Source: Phialocephala subalpina (taxonomy: Eukaryota; Ascomycota; Leotiomycetes; Helotiales; Mollisiaceae). Taken from it: a DNA stretch of 64,000 nt. Positions within the stretch are counted from its first letter, which is position 1. Every line of letters begins with the position of its first letter. Made by a program: the position numbers and the translations under genes. The DNA lies in contig FJOG01000035.1 of NCBI GenBank assembly GCA_900073065.1, positions 507,442 through 571,441 on the forward strand, given 5' to 3'. The notes beneath the pieces are model-generated. The model did not search any database. It saw only the letters and a list, made by a program, of their open reading frames with translations, and was not told the origin of the DNA. Below, piece by piece: positions 1-9,539 of this stretch.

Positions 1-808
1 GACCATAAAGAGGATTTGTTCCATCTTCAGATATGATAGTTACATCGGCTTTTGCGAATATGGCAGCCATCTGATTGAACTGCTCTTGTTTTCTGGCTTC
101 GTCGCCGTTCTGAACAATGCAAAGAGAATCAACCCATAGATATTGCTCACCGAGGATCTTGACAAGAGCCATCGCATCCTTAATTGTCTGAGGTATTTCA
201 AGGACCCCGCTAATATTAGAGAACGCATTATCATATTGGAGCTGCTGTAAGTTGCTTTCCAAGGTTCTGAAAAAAGGGATTTCACCCCAAACGTAGCTCA
301 GGGCAAAGTAGGATAATTCAGGCTGAGCGGGGATCAGACATTGACGCCATGTATCAATGAGCCACTCCGGGTTACCATCAGGAAGAGAGCTAATAGCAGG
401 TCGCTTTCGACAATTATTGCCTTGATTATGGTCACAAGTGTTCTTCCATCGCTGGATCTCCCTTTTGTTGATCCAGTGGCGGTTCAAGATCTTTCCATGA
501 CCTACAAACCGCTTCCCGACTCTCCTCCGGACAAGCGCTAAGTCAGGAGATTGTGGACCTGAAAAAGGATTGTCCCAAGACTCTGCAATTAACTTCACGC
601 AGGGCTGTCCGCTTAATTTGTCGATGTAAAATCCGTGGATAGTTTTCTTGGCCCAAGGTGGTGGAAGAAATTTCATGATGAAATGTTCGTGCCGAGTACA
701 TTCGCCGGCAAATACTTGTTCGGTCGTTCCAAGCTTGATTCGAACATCCTCATAAATGGGCGATTTGAATATGCGTAGGATGCTAATGCATACATCGCAT
801 GTAGGCGC
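1..808 (-). CDS. HET-domain (heterokaryon incompatibility) protein, 3' part outside window
   Basis: The minus strand is open from 808 to the window edge, about 269 codons. It contains the two hallmark HET blocks: YFALSYVWG at about 291-317, and further on LVKILGEQYLWVDSLCIVQN followed by QFNQMAAIFAKADVTII. The upstream part reads CDVCISILRIF and SWLI-like text typical of HET N-termini. HET proteins act in non-self recognition and cell death between fungal individuals; that is family knowledge. There is no in-frame ATG before residue about 50. The frame opens just after a TAG at 809-811 that could be a 3' splice site (CGTAG), so a short 5' exon beyond 811 is likely but I could not place it. 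The C-terminal effector half lies outside the window. The family call is secure; whether the gene is intact is unknown. Confidence 0.85.
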
Positions 809-1782
809 CTACGTACAAAATGTAAGCATGGGTACCTATATCTAATGTCGAGAAGCTGTGGTCCTAAGTCATATTGGAAAGTCTTTCGGCAACTATTGCT
901 CTCATCTTATCCGCAAAAGGAATATTTTACGCCATTAATAGCATGAGAACAGTCTTCTCCTAAAATAGTGAACCTAATAGACTAGGGAATTTATTATTAC
1001 ATTTTTGGAGAATGAAATCATTTCTGTTGCCAGGCGAATATCAGGCTGAGCAAGATATAGGTTGTGTTTTCGGGGTCGAAATAGATCGATTTCATTTATC
1101 CCAGCAACTTTGACTTAAGGGACGAAGATAAGCAACTAATTGCACCTTCCGGTCAAAAAGCAAAGCTCGAATGTGTACGGGAAATTGGGATAGTATTGCA
1201 AGACACTGAGGTCTTTAGGTAGATGTTCAATAGTGTGCTACGTCACGGTCCACTAAACCAAAACGGGAAGTAACGTTCCAGTCAACAGGAAAACTATAGC
1301 CATGGCCCAGCTGGCCCGGAAAAACAACCTCTGCCCAGCCTGCCCAACACCTGCCCGAAAACAATGTATTGCGATTCTATTGGCCTAGTATACCCAATAA
1401 ATGCGCGCAATTCATTCTGCGACCGGGATTGGCCCCATAAAATGTAGTGGCTGCCCAAGCTGCCCAGCCTACCCAGCCTGCTCTGAGCCCCAGGACAAAT
1501 CCAGAGCTGTTCGCGGTAAATAAGCCAACATAGGATATCCTCTCTCTTAGTTCTTAGGGCATGGGACACTCGCCCTCGAGGCAACGGGGTTTCACAACCA
1601 TAAATTGTAGCAGGCACAGCGCCCCTGTGGTATCAATACATTCGATGCGCCTCGTCATTACCATTACCCATACTATACTCATCATTCTCATCTCCATTCC
1701 AGCCATAATCGCAGCCAGGCCTCTCTTCCATCCACCCAATGCCCAAACCAGAACTCCATCCCATGAAAAGATACCAGCACAA
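809..1782. other. Intergenic, with GGGCAG-rich short repeats
   Basis: No convincing coding region. On the minus strand the hexamer GGGCAG recurs in tight clusters at about 1315-1360 and 1450-1480 (for example GGGCAGGCTGGGCAG), separated by unique sequence. The arrangement could be the ends of a decayed DNA transposon, but no paired inverted termini or target-site duplication were identified. The 5' exon of the HET gene may lie in the part nearest 811. Confidence 0.4.
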
Positions 1783-4700
1783 TCAGACCACAAAAGCCTT
1801 ACTTCCCTCCACCAGCCCATCCATCATCTTGGTAATCACTGCCCATGCCGGGGAAAATCTGTACGCTTCATCTAAAGCAGGGATCGTACCCAGCTTATTC
1901 TGATCACTCCATAAACAAACCACTCTACCGCTTCGTCCCTCGTCGCCTTCGTTCTTGCCGTCACTGACTGGCCATTCAACATCAACGACCCAAGGGCGGT
2001 TCCAATCTCTATGCCAGAGCTTGATCTGGTCACTTCCACTCTCTGGAACATCAGCCCAGCGAGGATCTGTTGGTGCTGCACCGTGAACGTGGAATCCTGT
2101 GAAGGGAGCATCGAAGCGGATGATGCAAGCTTTGGTCTCTCGACCTTGAATGCGGAAGGTGGCTTTGTTTGAGCCTGGTGCTCGGGTCACGTTGTAGTGT
2201 AACCAGTCCTGGTAGCCTTTCTCTGGAGGTACGCCTTCCTTGACATTGGGCACGACTTGAGGAGCGAGACCTTCGTAGGAGCAGAATTTTAAGCCAGCGC
2301 GGATTTCTGGCCTCGCCTTGCATTCGATGGTTTGACCGGATGCGGAAGGGATGTTGGAAATTACGCTTCGCACGTATTCTTCCAGACCGGAAATAGTGAC
2401 ATGGTTGATGCCGCTGTCGAGATCGACTATTTGCTGGAAGTATGCTTTGTATCGATTCTGCTCGGAAAAGGGGAATGCGACCAGGTTGTAGATTAGGGTA
2501 CCGATGAAGACAAGGAATAGGAAACTTGGAAGATGGGCTGTGATGCGATGTACGAAGGGCGTGATCGGCAAGATGATTAGGATCGAGAAGAGAGCTACGA
2601 CCAGGTATGGCAAGAGCAGAGGGCTCCCATCAGAGCCAGTCTGCGCTGTAGCAGTTACCAGCAAGAGGCCGACTTGAGCAATGATGATGAGAATAAATGG
2701 GCCAAGGAGGAGGAACTGGATGAGCCATATCCAGCTAGGTAACTTAGCGGACCATTTCTGTTCTTCGCCAAATGCATGGTACTTGCTATGAGCATCGTCA
2801 ACGGCACCATCTGTCATTGTCTGGGATGTGATCGACTGTCTGTAACCTCTGGAGAACCTGCTTCCTAAGAAAGTACGATGGCCATGGCCATTGCCACCTA
2901 CAAGAGGCGTAGTTTCGCTGGGTTCAGCCTCCTCCTCATCATTGCCGCCATCATTCGTAGAGATCACACCATCGTTGTTAGGGATAGTGTTCAAGGCATC
3001 TCGGGTTTCTTGTTCTTCATGTTCATCCTCGACAATGGTACTCTTTCTCGGCAGTGCGAAGAGCTCGCATAATCCGATCAGAGTAGCCAGGAATATAGCA
3101 GACTCATAGATCACAAACATATAGCCGCCACTAATCTTGTACCGGTCCTCGAACACAGTCGCAGCAACCAAGAGTCCCCAGCCGAATATGAACATCCAGG
3201 TCAAAGCGTAGACCCTATGCAGAGCTGATGGTCGAACAAAGTTGCATCCAGCCATGAGGAACCAGAATACACAGAAGAAGAGACTGAGAGACATTGTCCA
3301 GACGACATACTGCGATGAGTATATAATCATGGGATTGACCTTACGAAGCAAGAACGCAGCCCCAAAGGTGATCGCCGCCGAGACAATGAACACAATTGGG
3401 AATCTGAAAGCACCTCTCCATCCTTTCAGCGAAACTGCAGCATCGCTGCCTCCACCTTCGGGGTTGATAGCCCCAGCGAACAGGTAGTACTTGTCTGACC
3501 GGACCAAGAGATAGGAGATGATGGCCAAGATTAGAGGAGACGCGATGAGAAGAGCTAGGGACCAGCCAAAGAGTGTTCTGAGACGGAAGATAGCCATGGC
3601 GCTTCCAAAGAGGTCGAACCAGACGCCATCACTGCCTGAGCCATTCTTGACCTTGCCTGCAGCGTTGTCCCCACGATTACCTATGAACTCGCTGGTTTGA
3701 GCAGTCAAATACTTCATAGTTTCCACCGAGGCAGAAAGCATGTGCCATAACGAGGCTTTCGAAGCATGTTTGGCATCATCCTGATTGGTATGATATCTCG
3801 CTCTTGGTTCCCAGAATGCAACATCCAGTCCTCGGTATCCTTCCGCACGGAAGACGACATAGTCGGTCTCACTCCTGACGAAGCCCAAAGCAAATCCATC
3901 AGCACTCACGACGGTTCCGAAAGGATGTTTGGCCTTGCCGTATGCCCGTGTCACCTCGGTATCTGTGCTACGGAACAAAGTGGCCCTGCCTCCAGCTCCA
4001 GCACCCTCCAGATTCAAGAAGGCGTGGACGAAAGATGCCATTGGGTGTGAGAGAAATGCCTTGGCTCCGTATAGACCGTCTTCCTCTCCATTATTCAAGA
4101 GCACCACGACGCCTCTCTTCGGAGTATTTCCTTCGGTGGTGAAGTAATTGATCAACTGTAAAGCCGTGATAACACCCATTCCATCGTCTGTGGCGCCATA
4201 TCCGGTTGACACGCTGTCGAAGTGGGCATTGACCATAATACCACCCTTCCCGAATGTCCGTGGTGTGTAAGGGGGAACCGGCTTCCACCACTCGCCATCT
4301 TCATCTTCAGTCCCTCGAATGTATACAATTATGTTGTTTCCTTCGAAATATGTGCTGATCCCAAGTCTCCGTCCACTAACACCAATGCTGGTGAGGGCTG
4401 TGCTTGTATAGTTTGCAACCAGGTCACTGAATATAACAGCAGTAGGTGCTGTGGCTCGCGTTCGAAGTTCTTCATGTTCGGTAGGGTTTGACTCGGCGTC
4501 TGCAGATGCAGAGGATGTCTCGTCTGCAGGTGCCAGAGACTTTGGCGGCGCCGCAGCATCCCAAGGTGGGGAATTTGTCTCCTCAGACTGGAATGGCACA
4601 CCGTTGCTCCCCAGTATGCCCTCGATCCTCCTCAACAGCCAATTCCTGATATCATCGTTCCGCCGACTGTTGAAGGGGTGATAGCCATTGCTCAGCTCGT

Positions 4701-4875
4701 CCAAGTCCAACCATGCCTCAGTCAGGTTGAGGCCTCGGTACTCCGTGGGATTCTTAGGAGCAGCTGGGACGGTTTCGTGAATGACCAGAAGAGGTATAAG
4801 AATGGCGAGATAAACCACAACTGTGGTCAATGTCACCGACATAGGAACGAATGCGAAAGGGTTGTAGCATTTCAT
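1783..4875 (-). CDS. PFF1: Vacuolar membrane protease, M28 family (PFF1)
   Basis: A single uninterrupted 1030-residue ORF, the usual length for this fungal family, starting with the family-typical MKCYNPFAF. A signal-anchor helix lies at about residues 12-34. The luminal M28 zinc aminopeptidase domain follows, with visible metal and catalytic blocks: NAHFDSVSTGYGATDDGMG, LLNNGEEDGLYGAKAF, NLEGAGAGG and RARYHTNQDDAKH. Further on are several hydrophobic helices (among them LFGWSLALLIASPLILAIIS and SSQYVVWTMSLSLFFCVFWF), an acidic linker, and a C-terminal soluble domain ending DGLVEGSKAFVV. In yeast the orthologue (YBR074W) is a multispanning vacuolar membrane protein; the substrate is not established. 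All zinc ligands expected of M28 are present, so it is probably active. This core gene sits between accessory regions. Confidence 0.95.
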   Translation of the reverse strand: MKCYNPFAFVPMSVTLTTVVVYLAILIPLLVIHETVPAAPKNPTEYRGLNLTEAWLDLDELSNGYHPFNSRRNDDIRNWLLRRIEGILGSNGVPFQSEETNSPPWDAAAPPKSLAPADETSSASADAESNPTEHEELRTRATAPTAVIFSDLVANYTSTALTSIGVSGRRLGISTYFEGNNIIVYIRGTEDEDGEWWKPVPPYTPRTFGKGGIMVNAHFDSVSTGYGATDDGMGVITALQLINYFTTEGNTPKRGVVVLLNNGEEDGLYGAKAFLSHPMASFVHAFLNLEGAGAGGRATLFRSTDTEVTRAYGKAKHPFGTVVSADGFALGFVRSETDYVVFRAEGYRGLDVAFWEPRARYHTNQDDAKHASKASLWHMLSASVETMKYLTAQTSEFIGNRGDNAAGKVKNGSGSDGVWFDLFGSAMAIFRLRTLFGWSLALLIASPLILAIISYLLVRSDKYYLFAGAINPEGGGSDAAVSLKGWRGAFRFPIVFIVSAAITFGAAFLLRKVNPMIIYSSQYVVWTMSLSLFFCVFWFLMAGCNFVRPSALHRVYALTWMFIFGWGLLVAATVFEDRYKISGGYMFVIYESAIFLATLIGLCELFALPRKSTIVEDEHEEQETRDALNTIPNNDGVISTNDGGNDEEEAEPSETTPLVGGNGHGHRTFLGSRFSRGYRQSITSQTMTDGAVDDAHSKYHAFGEEQKWSAKLPSWIWLIQFLLLGPFILIIIAQVGLLLVTATAQTGSDGSPLLLPYLVVALFSILIILPITPFVHRITAHLPSFLFLVFIGTLIYNLVAFPFSEQNRYKAYFQQIVDLDSGINHVTISGLEEYVRSVISNIPSASGQTIECKARPEIRAGLKFCSYEGLAPQVVPNVKEGVPPEKGYQDWLHYNVTRAPGSNKATFRIQGRETKACIIRFDAPFTGFHVHGAAPTDPRWADVPESGSDQIKLWHRDWNRPWVVDVEWPVSDGKNEGDEGRSGRVVCLWSDQNKLGTIPALDEAYRFSPAWAVITKMMDGLVEGSKAFVV

Positions 4876-5507
4876 GATGTCGCCGTGCCTGTTGCTAGTA
4901 CAATAGGCTGTCGATGTACTCGTGCGGCGAAGATAGGAAGAATGCTAACAATGTGCCATTTGAGGATGTGAAGCTGTAGCAGATAGAGCGGGAGGCAGAC
5001 AATCTGCAAATAACAGATTCTTGAGCAACGATGCCCGAGATAAAGCTTCAATGTCGGTGGTACCTTGTGTGATTCAGGTAATGAGGGTGGCTGACGCCGT
5101 GATAGCTTAAGCTCTAGCGGGGTCAAGGCACTTGCAGGGGTCGAGGACGCTAACGACAATCTTCACCTCGATTTATATCTGCATTTTCATTTCCGTCCTC
5201 ATTATACGCAACCTAATGAATGAAATCATCACACATCAACACGACATTACCGCTATCAACAGCCAAGATGGCTTTTGATGTCCGAAAGAAGGGAGGCACA
5301 AGCAGCTGCGAGGAGGGGGAAAACATGCCTACCTTTGAGACAGGCGGCAGTTTGACAACACGTTTGGAGTACGAGCTTCTAACGAGCAGCCACTCGACCC
5401 TTCTTGATATCCTGTTTTTTTCAAGTCGTTGGGGCTTTCACATTTCGGAAGCACAGTATGATTGGCTGATTATTTTCTCGTTGACTTTCTTCATTTATCT
5501 TGCAAGT
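4876..5507. other. Intergenic (PFF1 promoter side)
   Basis: Upstream region of PFF1. A plus-strand ORF (5220-5582) shows no family resemblance and overlaps the 3' end of the pseudogene that follows; I do not call it. No RNA gene or repeat seen. Confidence 0.4.
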
Positions 5508-6220
5508 CTAGTCTTCCAACGCTTCAGTTTCTGCAAAATGAGTCGAAATTCCCCAATATTTTTGCTTTATATCGTTAGATAGGTTCAGCCCCGTTTGGTC
5601 AACTGCTGGCAAGAATTTCAGTGTCTTCTTATCCCGATGATCACAAAGAACAAAGCACCTTGTGGTCTGCTTCGCGATTTCCTTGATCTGTTTGATGATC
5701 TCGACGAGCCTTCTCAAAGCCTTTTGGTTGTAGTTGATACTTTCTCAATGAGCAAAGTCACCACCAAGATCAATACTGTCGACTTCTTTGACGATACCAA
5801 AGATATGTTTCCCAGCGAGCAAGGTCTTCGTTTGCGAGAACCAACACTAGGGTGTGTTCCTCTCCAGTTGTTGATCGACCGTAATTCCAGCAAGGGTACA
5901 CTTCACTTCAATGATAGAAGCAGCAGGCACCAGATGTACTTTTCAAATGACCTGTATGCCTTCCGGTGCTTTTGACTCAACGATGTCTGTCAGGGATACT
6001 GCTGCCATAGCATTTGAGAGAGATGCGATAGAGCGTTCTTACTCGACAGCACTGTCGACCCCAGAATCCTCTTCGGCCAAGTAGCCATCAGCCTCAAATC
6101 GTACAACACACTTCATTCCTCCCATATCGTACGCATCCAGAAAGTAGTAAATGCTGCTGGCAATGCTTTCGCAGACCGAGCAATTCTCTTGGATGAAAAC
6201 CTGTTGCTCTTTGAGCAGAA
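5508..6220 (-). pseudogene. Decayed GGPP-synthetase-like family protein, copy 1
   Basis: The minus strand keeps one reading frame that aligns over its whole length with copies at 7.9 and 9.5 kb, but four in-frame stops interrupt it: TAA at 6039-6041, TGA at 5943-5945, TAG at 5847-5849 and TGA at 5745-5747. Recognisable blocks in order are DAYDMGGMKCVVRFEADGY, PAASIIEVK, CWFSQTKTLLAG and a C-terminal segment LVEIIKQIKEIAKQTTRCFV ending in LNLSNDIKQKYWG. The family occurs widely in ascomycetes and is often annotated as geranylgeranyl pyrophosphate synthetase, although it has no prenyl-synthase DDxxD motifs here. The N-terminal half is absent; a transposase remnant lies directly beyond the broken end. 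Confidence 0.85.
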
Positions 6221-6234
6221 CAATGAGAAAAATA

Positions 6235-6438
6235 CTCGTACATCAAATCAAAGCTACTGTTGTAGGCATTGCCAAAGTCCTAAGTTATGAAGACATCGTA
6301 AAGGCGCAACAAAAGCGTGACATAAAGGAGGCAGAAGCTGTTCAGCTCGAGGTCGACGGACTTCGAACCGCAATAGAAAAGCCCCATCCCAAGGCCCAGG
6401 AAAGAGATCAAGAAGCCACGAAAGAGAAGAAACAATAG
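6235..6438 (+). mobile_element. Pogo/Fot-type transposase C-terminal remnant
   Basis: A short plus-strand stretch reads IAKVLSYEDIVKAQQKRDIK followed by a charged tail and a stop. This resembles the C-terminal tail of fungal pogo-superfamily (Fot1-like, DDE) transposases, where a K-V-M-S-Y-E-D block precedes an Ala/Lys-rich tail. The DDE core and CENPB-type HTH are missing and no terminal inverted repeats were found, so it is a dead fragment. It abuts the truncated N-terminal side of the neighbouring pseudogene, suggesting that an insertion and later loss removed that end. The call rests on motif recall, not on a search. Confidence 0.6.
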
Positions 6439-6714
6439 ATGAGATCAGAGCATCGAGCTTGGAGAAATATTGTTCAGTATTGAAATTTTACCAATTCAAG
6501 TTTTTCCGGTGCATAAGGTTCTGGAGTTGAAAGATGACAATGCAAACAAGTCCTTTTTTATACTAAGCATCCGCCAGAGCGCTTCTGTCCTGTGCTGTCC
6601 ATTGCCATACTGGTGTTACATATCATTGTAGAATCCTAGCACGCTACGAAGACTTCAGCTTGTGTTTGGAGACGGCTCGGGTATGCATACCTTCGATCCG
6701 TTCCCAGATCTAAG

Positions 6715-7197
6715 CTAATTACTACCACCGCCCACAACATTGACGCCTGAAACGCGTGGATCTTCAGTTGTCGAGGAATGTGTATTGTGGTCTAAGAACA
6801 CCAGCGGTCCCCCAGGTTGTCGTACAGCTTCCCAACGACTAGGGAGAGGAGGCCCGTCTACAGAAGTCGATGTAAAGCCATCACAGTGGGGATTTGGCTC
6901 GCACGGGTCGTGGTAAGTTCTCAAGTTCATCTCATCGTTCCTGAAACATGCGGTCCCGGATTCATCGGTGATTTGTTCCCATCCTTGAGGAAGCGGATGA
7001 CGCAGGTTTGTGCGGAGCCGTTTCGTTCTCCATTGTCGAAGAAAATCGTGTTCCGAAGAATGTAGGTACTTGAAAGGTGGTAGAGTTAAGAGCTGTGAGA
7101 CGATGCTTAATGAATTGACAGTCTTCCTCGAAAGAACTTTAGTTAGCAGCTTATAGAAAGTAGTGCCATACTTATAAGGAGCGGGGTACGCGGTCAC
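6715..7197 (-). CDS. Protein with two WW domains
   Basis: A 160-residue ORF with two consecutive WW modules in its second half. The first begins LPQGWEQITDESGTACF and ends with HDPC. The second is a near-perfect WW domain, PSRWEAVRQPGGPLVFLDHN then TTEDPR, with both tryptophan-equivalent positions recognisable (the second Trp is replaced by Thr-Thr before DPR, as in many WW domains). WW domains bind proline-rich ligands. The N-terminal 55 residues have no recognisable domain and the true start could be at a later Met. The gene sits between two pseudogenes and may itself be a remnant of a longer protein; no stops or shifts are visible inside it. Confidence 0.6.
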   Translation of the reverse strand: MTAYPAPYKYGTTFYKLLTKVLSRKTVNSLSIVSQLLTLPPFKYLHSSEHDFLRQWRTKRLRTNLRHPLPQGWEQITDESGTACFRNDEMNLRTYHDPCEPNPHCDGFTSTSVDGPPLPSRWEAVRQPGGPLVFLDHNTHSSTTEDPRVSGVNVVGGGSN

Positions 7198-7911
7198 CTG
7201 CTATGCCCTCAGCCGCCATTCACTTGCCTCTTCGAGCATCCCTGGAAATATATGGACTAGCGTAGGTAGTTTCACGGGCTTGACTCACACATGATCGCGC
7301 GAGCAAGGCATGCGTAGGGTGGCGATTCAATCACAGCTAGGTTTAATGATACTAGTAGTGTCCTAGAAATGCGGGGCGGATATACCACAGTAAAATCAAC
7401 GCCAGAATTTGCAGGAGGATGGTTACCAAGGATCATTTCGCGAATCTGCGCATTCTGCGACTGCAAGATTCGGTGTCATTCTGGGGAGTGATGTACCTTC
7501 GCGTCGACACTGCTCACGTTCTCGAGGCGGGTCGGGGGCGCGACGACGGCCTTTAATCTCAAACTTCAAATCTCCTCGCTTGATATCTTCATTACAAGCA
7601 ACACAACAACACGATCAGCATGCTTCAAAACGATATATCATCATCAACAATTAGATCAAGTTTAGGTCTTGGAAAGGGCAGCTGCTTGACGAAACATGCT
7701 CAGCTTTGGGCCAGACTTTGACAATGGGCGTGAAGTACGACCTTCTACTGAGCGCACAATCGATCCTTTCCGGCATATTGAGTTCTTGAGTCGCTTCAAC
7801 TTCTACGTATTGAAGGCATAATGAGGGGTTTGCAGAATATCTTCTTCCTGAGTTGCGTGCTCTGTCCATCTAGATACTCGTTCCTCGAACCACAGCCACT
7901 CTGGCGTTTCC
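7198..7911. other. Intergenic, nothing recognised
   Basis: Only short overlapping ORFs in both directions without family features. The minus-strand ORF 7651-7869 abuts the next pseudogene's C-terminus but shows no similarity to copies 1 or 3. Confidence 0.35.
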
Positions 7912-9296
7912 TCATCCTGACCCTAAAGAACTTTCCCCTCCCCAATATCTCTGCTTCAATTTTGGAGAAAGATTCAGCCCATCTTGATCATTGGCCTCCA
8001 AGCACTTCAATACTGCAGCAATCTTGTCCTGACTGTGGTAGTTATTGTATACCACAAAGCACCGGCCGTTGTTCTGTCTGGCGACCCCCTTGATCTTTTC
8101 GTTGAGATGCAGCAGCTTTCTCAACTGGCGTTGATGATCTCCCTCCACTTCGCAAACCCACGCTCCATATCCAAATTGTCGACTGTATCCACGACACCGG
8201 CCTCGTTTCCCCGACCAACGAAGACGCGGTTTGTCTGTGAGACCCAGCACTGAGCTTTCTTCTGGCCTGCAACACCATGGCCCTTCTGGCGTTCACCACT
8301 ACCCTTATTCTGGCGTCAATTGTTACTCTTCTCCTGGTTTCCAAGATTAGACTTCTGGTCCTTCAACTTCGTCGTCACTTTAATCACCGCAGTTGGATCG
8401 ACGACTGCGCCTTTCTTAATGACCGCAACTCGTTCTAGAATCATGTTCACCCCAACATTTTGTTGGATTTGGCAGAACCGTCGTCATGGGGAAGGTAGCC
8501 ATCGGCCTCAAACTTGACAATCCACTTCGTTCCTCCGACCTCGTACTCGACAATTCGATGATGAGAACTGCTATTCTCACACCTATGTTTGAATTTCGGA
8601 AACGCCTTCTCAAATGAGTGTCCATGGCCCAAATTTGGAGAGTGCGTAATGTATGGACCGCTGTCATTCTCCTATCGAGTAAGGAATAAGGTGTTCTCCA
8701 CGATTTCGGCATCAATACGCCAATCGAATGGTGCAGAATGCCTAGAAGCAAAGTCAAGAAGCTTACGTAGGACACCGCGCTCGGCGACCAGAGATATCGA
8801 GTTAAAGGAGTAGTAGGGCTGCATGACGAGCATCGTGGCGAATATTGGTGCCCATCGAGGTGCTAGGGTTAGGTCTTTGTTCTCTTGGCGGATCTGCTCG
8901 GCATCGTCCTTAGGAATAGGAATCGGGAGTGTAGGAGGTGACCAGCACGCAGGAATGCCTGTATCTTCTGTTAGCAAATGCTCCCAAGGTCGAGGGTTGT
9001 CTTGATGCTGAGCATGCCTGGCACGAAGATTGTTGGCTCATTGACCTTCGCCCAATTATAGGATGCGAGGAACTTGTAGTTCTCGATCCCAATGCGAGCA
9101 ACCGATTTTTGTACTCCTCATCGAGAATTCCGATCTTCAAGTCTTTGATATGTCTAGCATGCGCGCCCTCGCCCTTGCTCTTCTTGCCAATATTGTCGCT
9201 CTGCTTCTTTGATTTTGTATTCGTGGCTGATGGTGATCCATCATGAGCAGCCGGTAGCGCTGCGGCTGTACTGGCACTTGTATGTGATCCTGCCAT
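7912..9296 (-). pseudogene. Decayed GGPP-synthetase-like family protein, copy 2
   Basis: Full-length relative of copies 1 and 3, starting MAGSHTSAS at 9296. Recognisable blocks in order: GIENYKFLASYNW, VNEPTIFVPG, an intron at 8959-9017 (GC donor instead of GT, AG acceptor) at the same position as in copy 3, then IPACWSPPTLP, SLVAERGVLRKLLDF, HHRIVEYEVGGTKWIVKFEAD, AVIKVTTKLK, CWVSQTNRVFVG and LKQRYWG. Lesions: frameshifts near 9100, 8450 and 8135, an in-frame TAG at 8672-8674 and an in-frame TGA at 8316-8318. It cannot make a full protein. Decay is further along than in copy 3 and differs in kind from copy 1, which has stops only. Confidence 0.85.
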
Positions 9297-9539
9297 TTTC
9301 GATTCGGGTCTTTGCGTTGTACAAACAAAATGTGATCGATTGTTTGAAGGTTAATAGCCTCGCTAGCGGGGAGTTCATGTGCACCGCTCGAAGCGAATGG
9401 TCAGTCGGTCCAAACATGGTGAGTGCCTTAGGTCCCTTCTACTATTGGTCATACATTTCAGAAAGCTCTCTCTAGCTGATTGCTTCTGCCTCTATCTAGC
9501 CACTCGTGTCTCCAAGCCAAGAACCAATGTGTCTTTCGC

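Noticed and set aside
5220..5582. 120-codon plus-strand ORF between PFF1 and GGPP-like copy 1
   Set aside because: No recognisable domain, and its 3' part is antisense to clear family sequence of copy 1.
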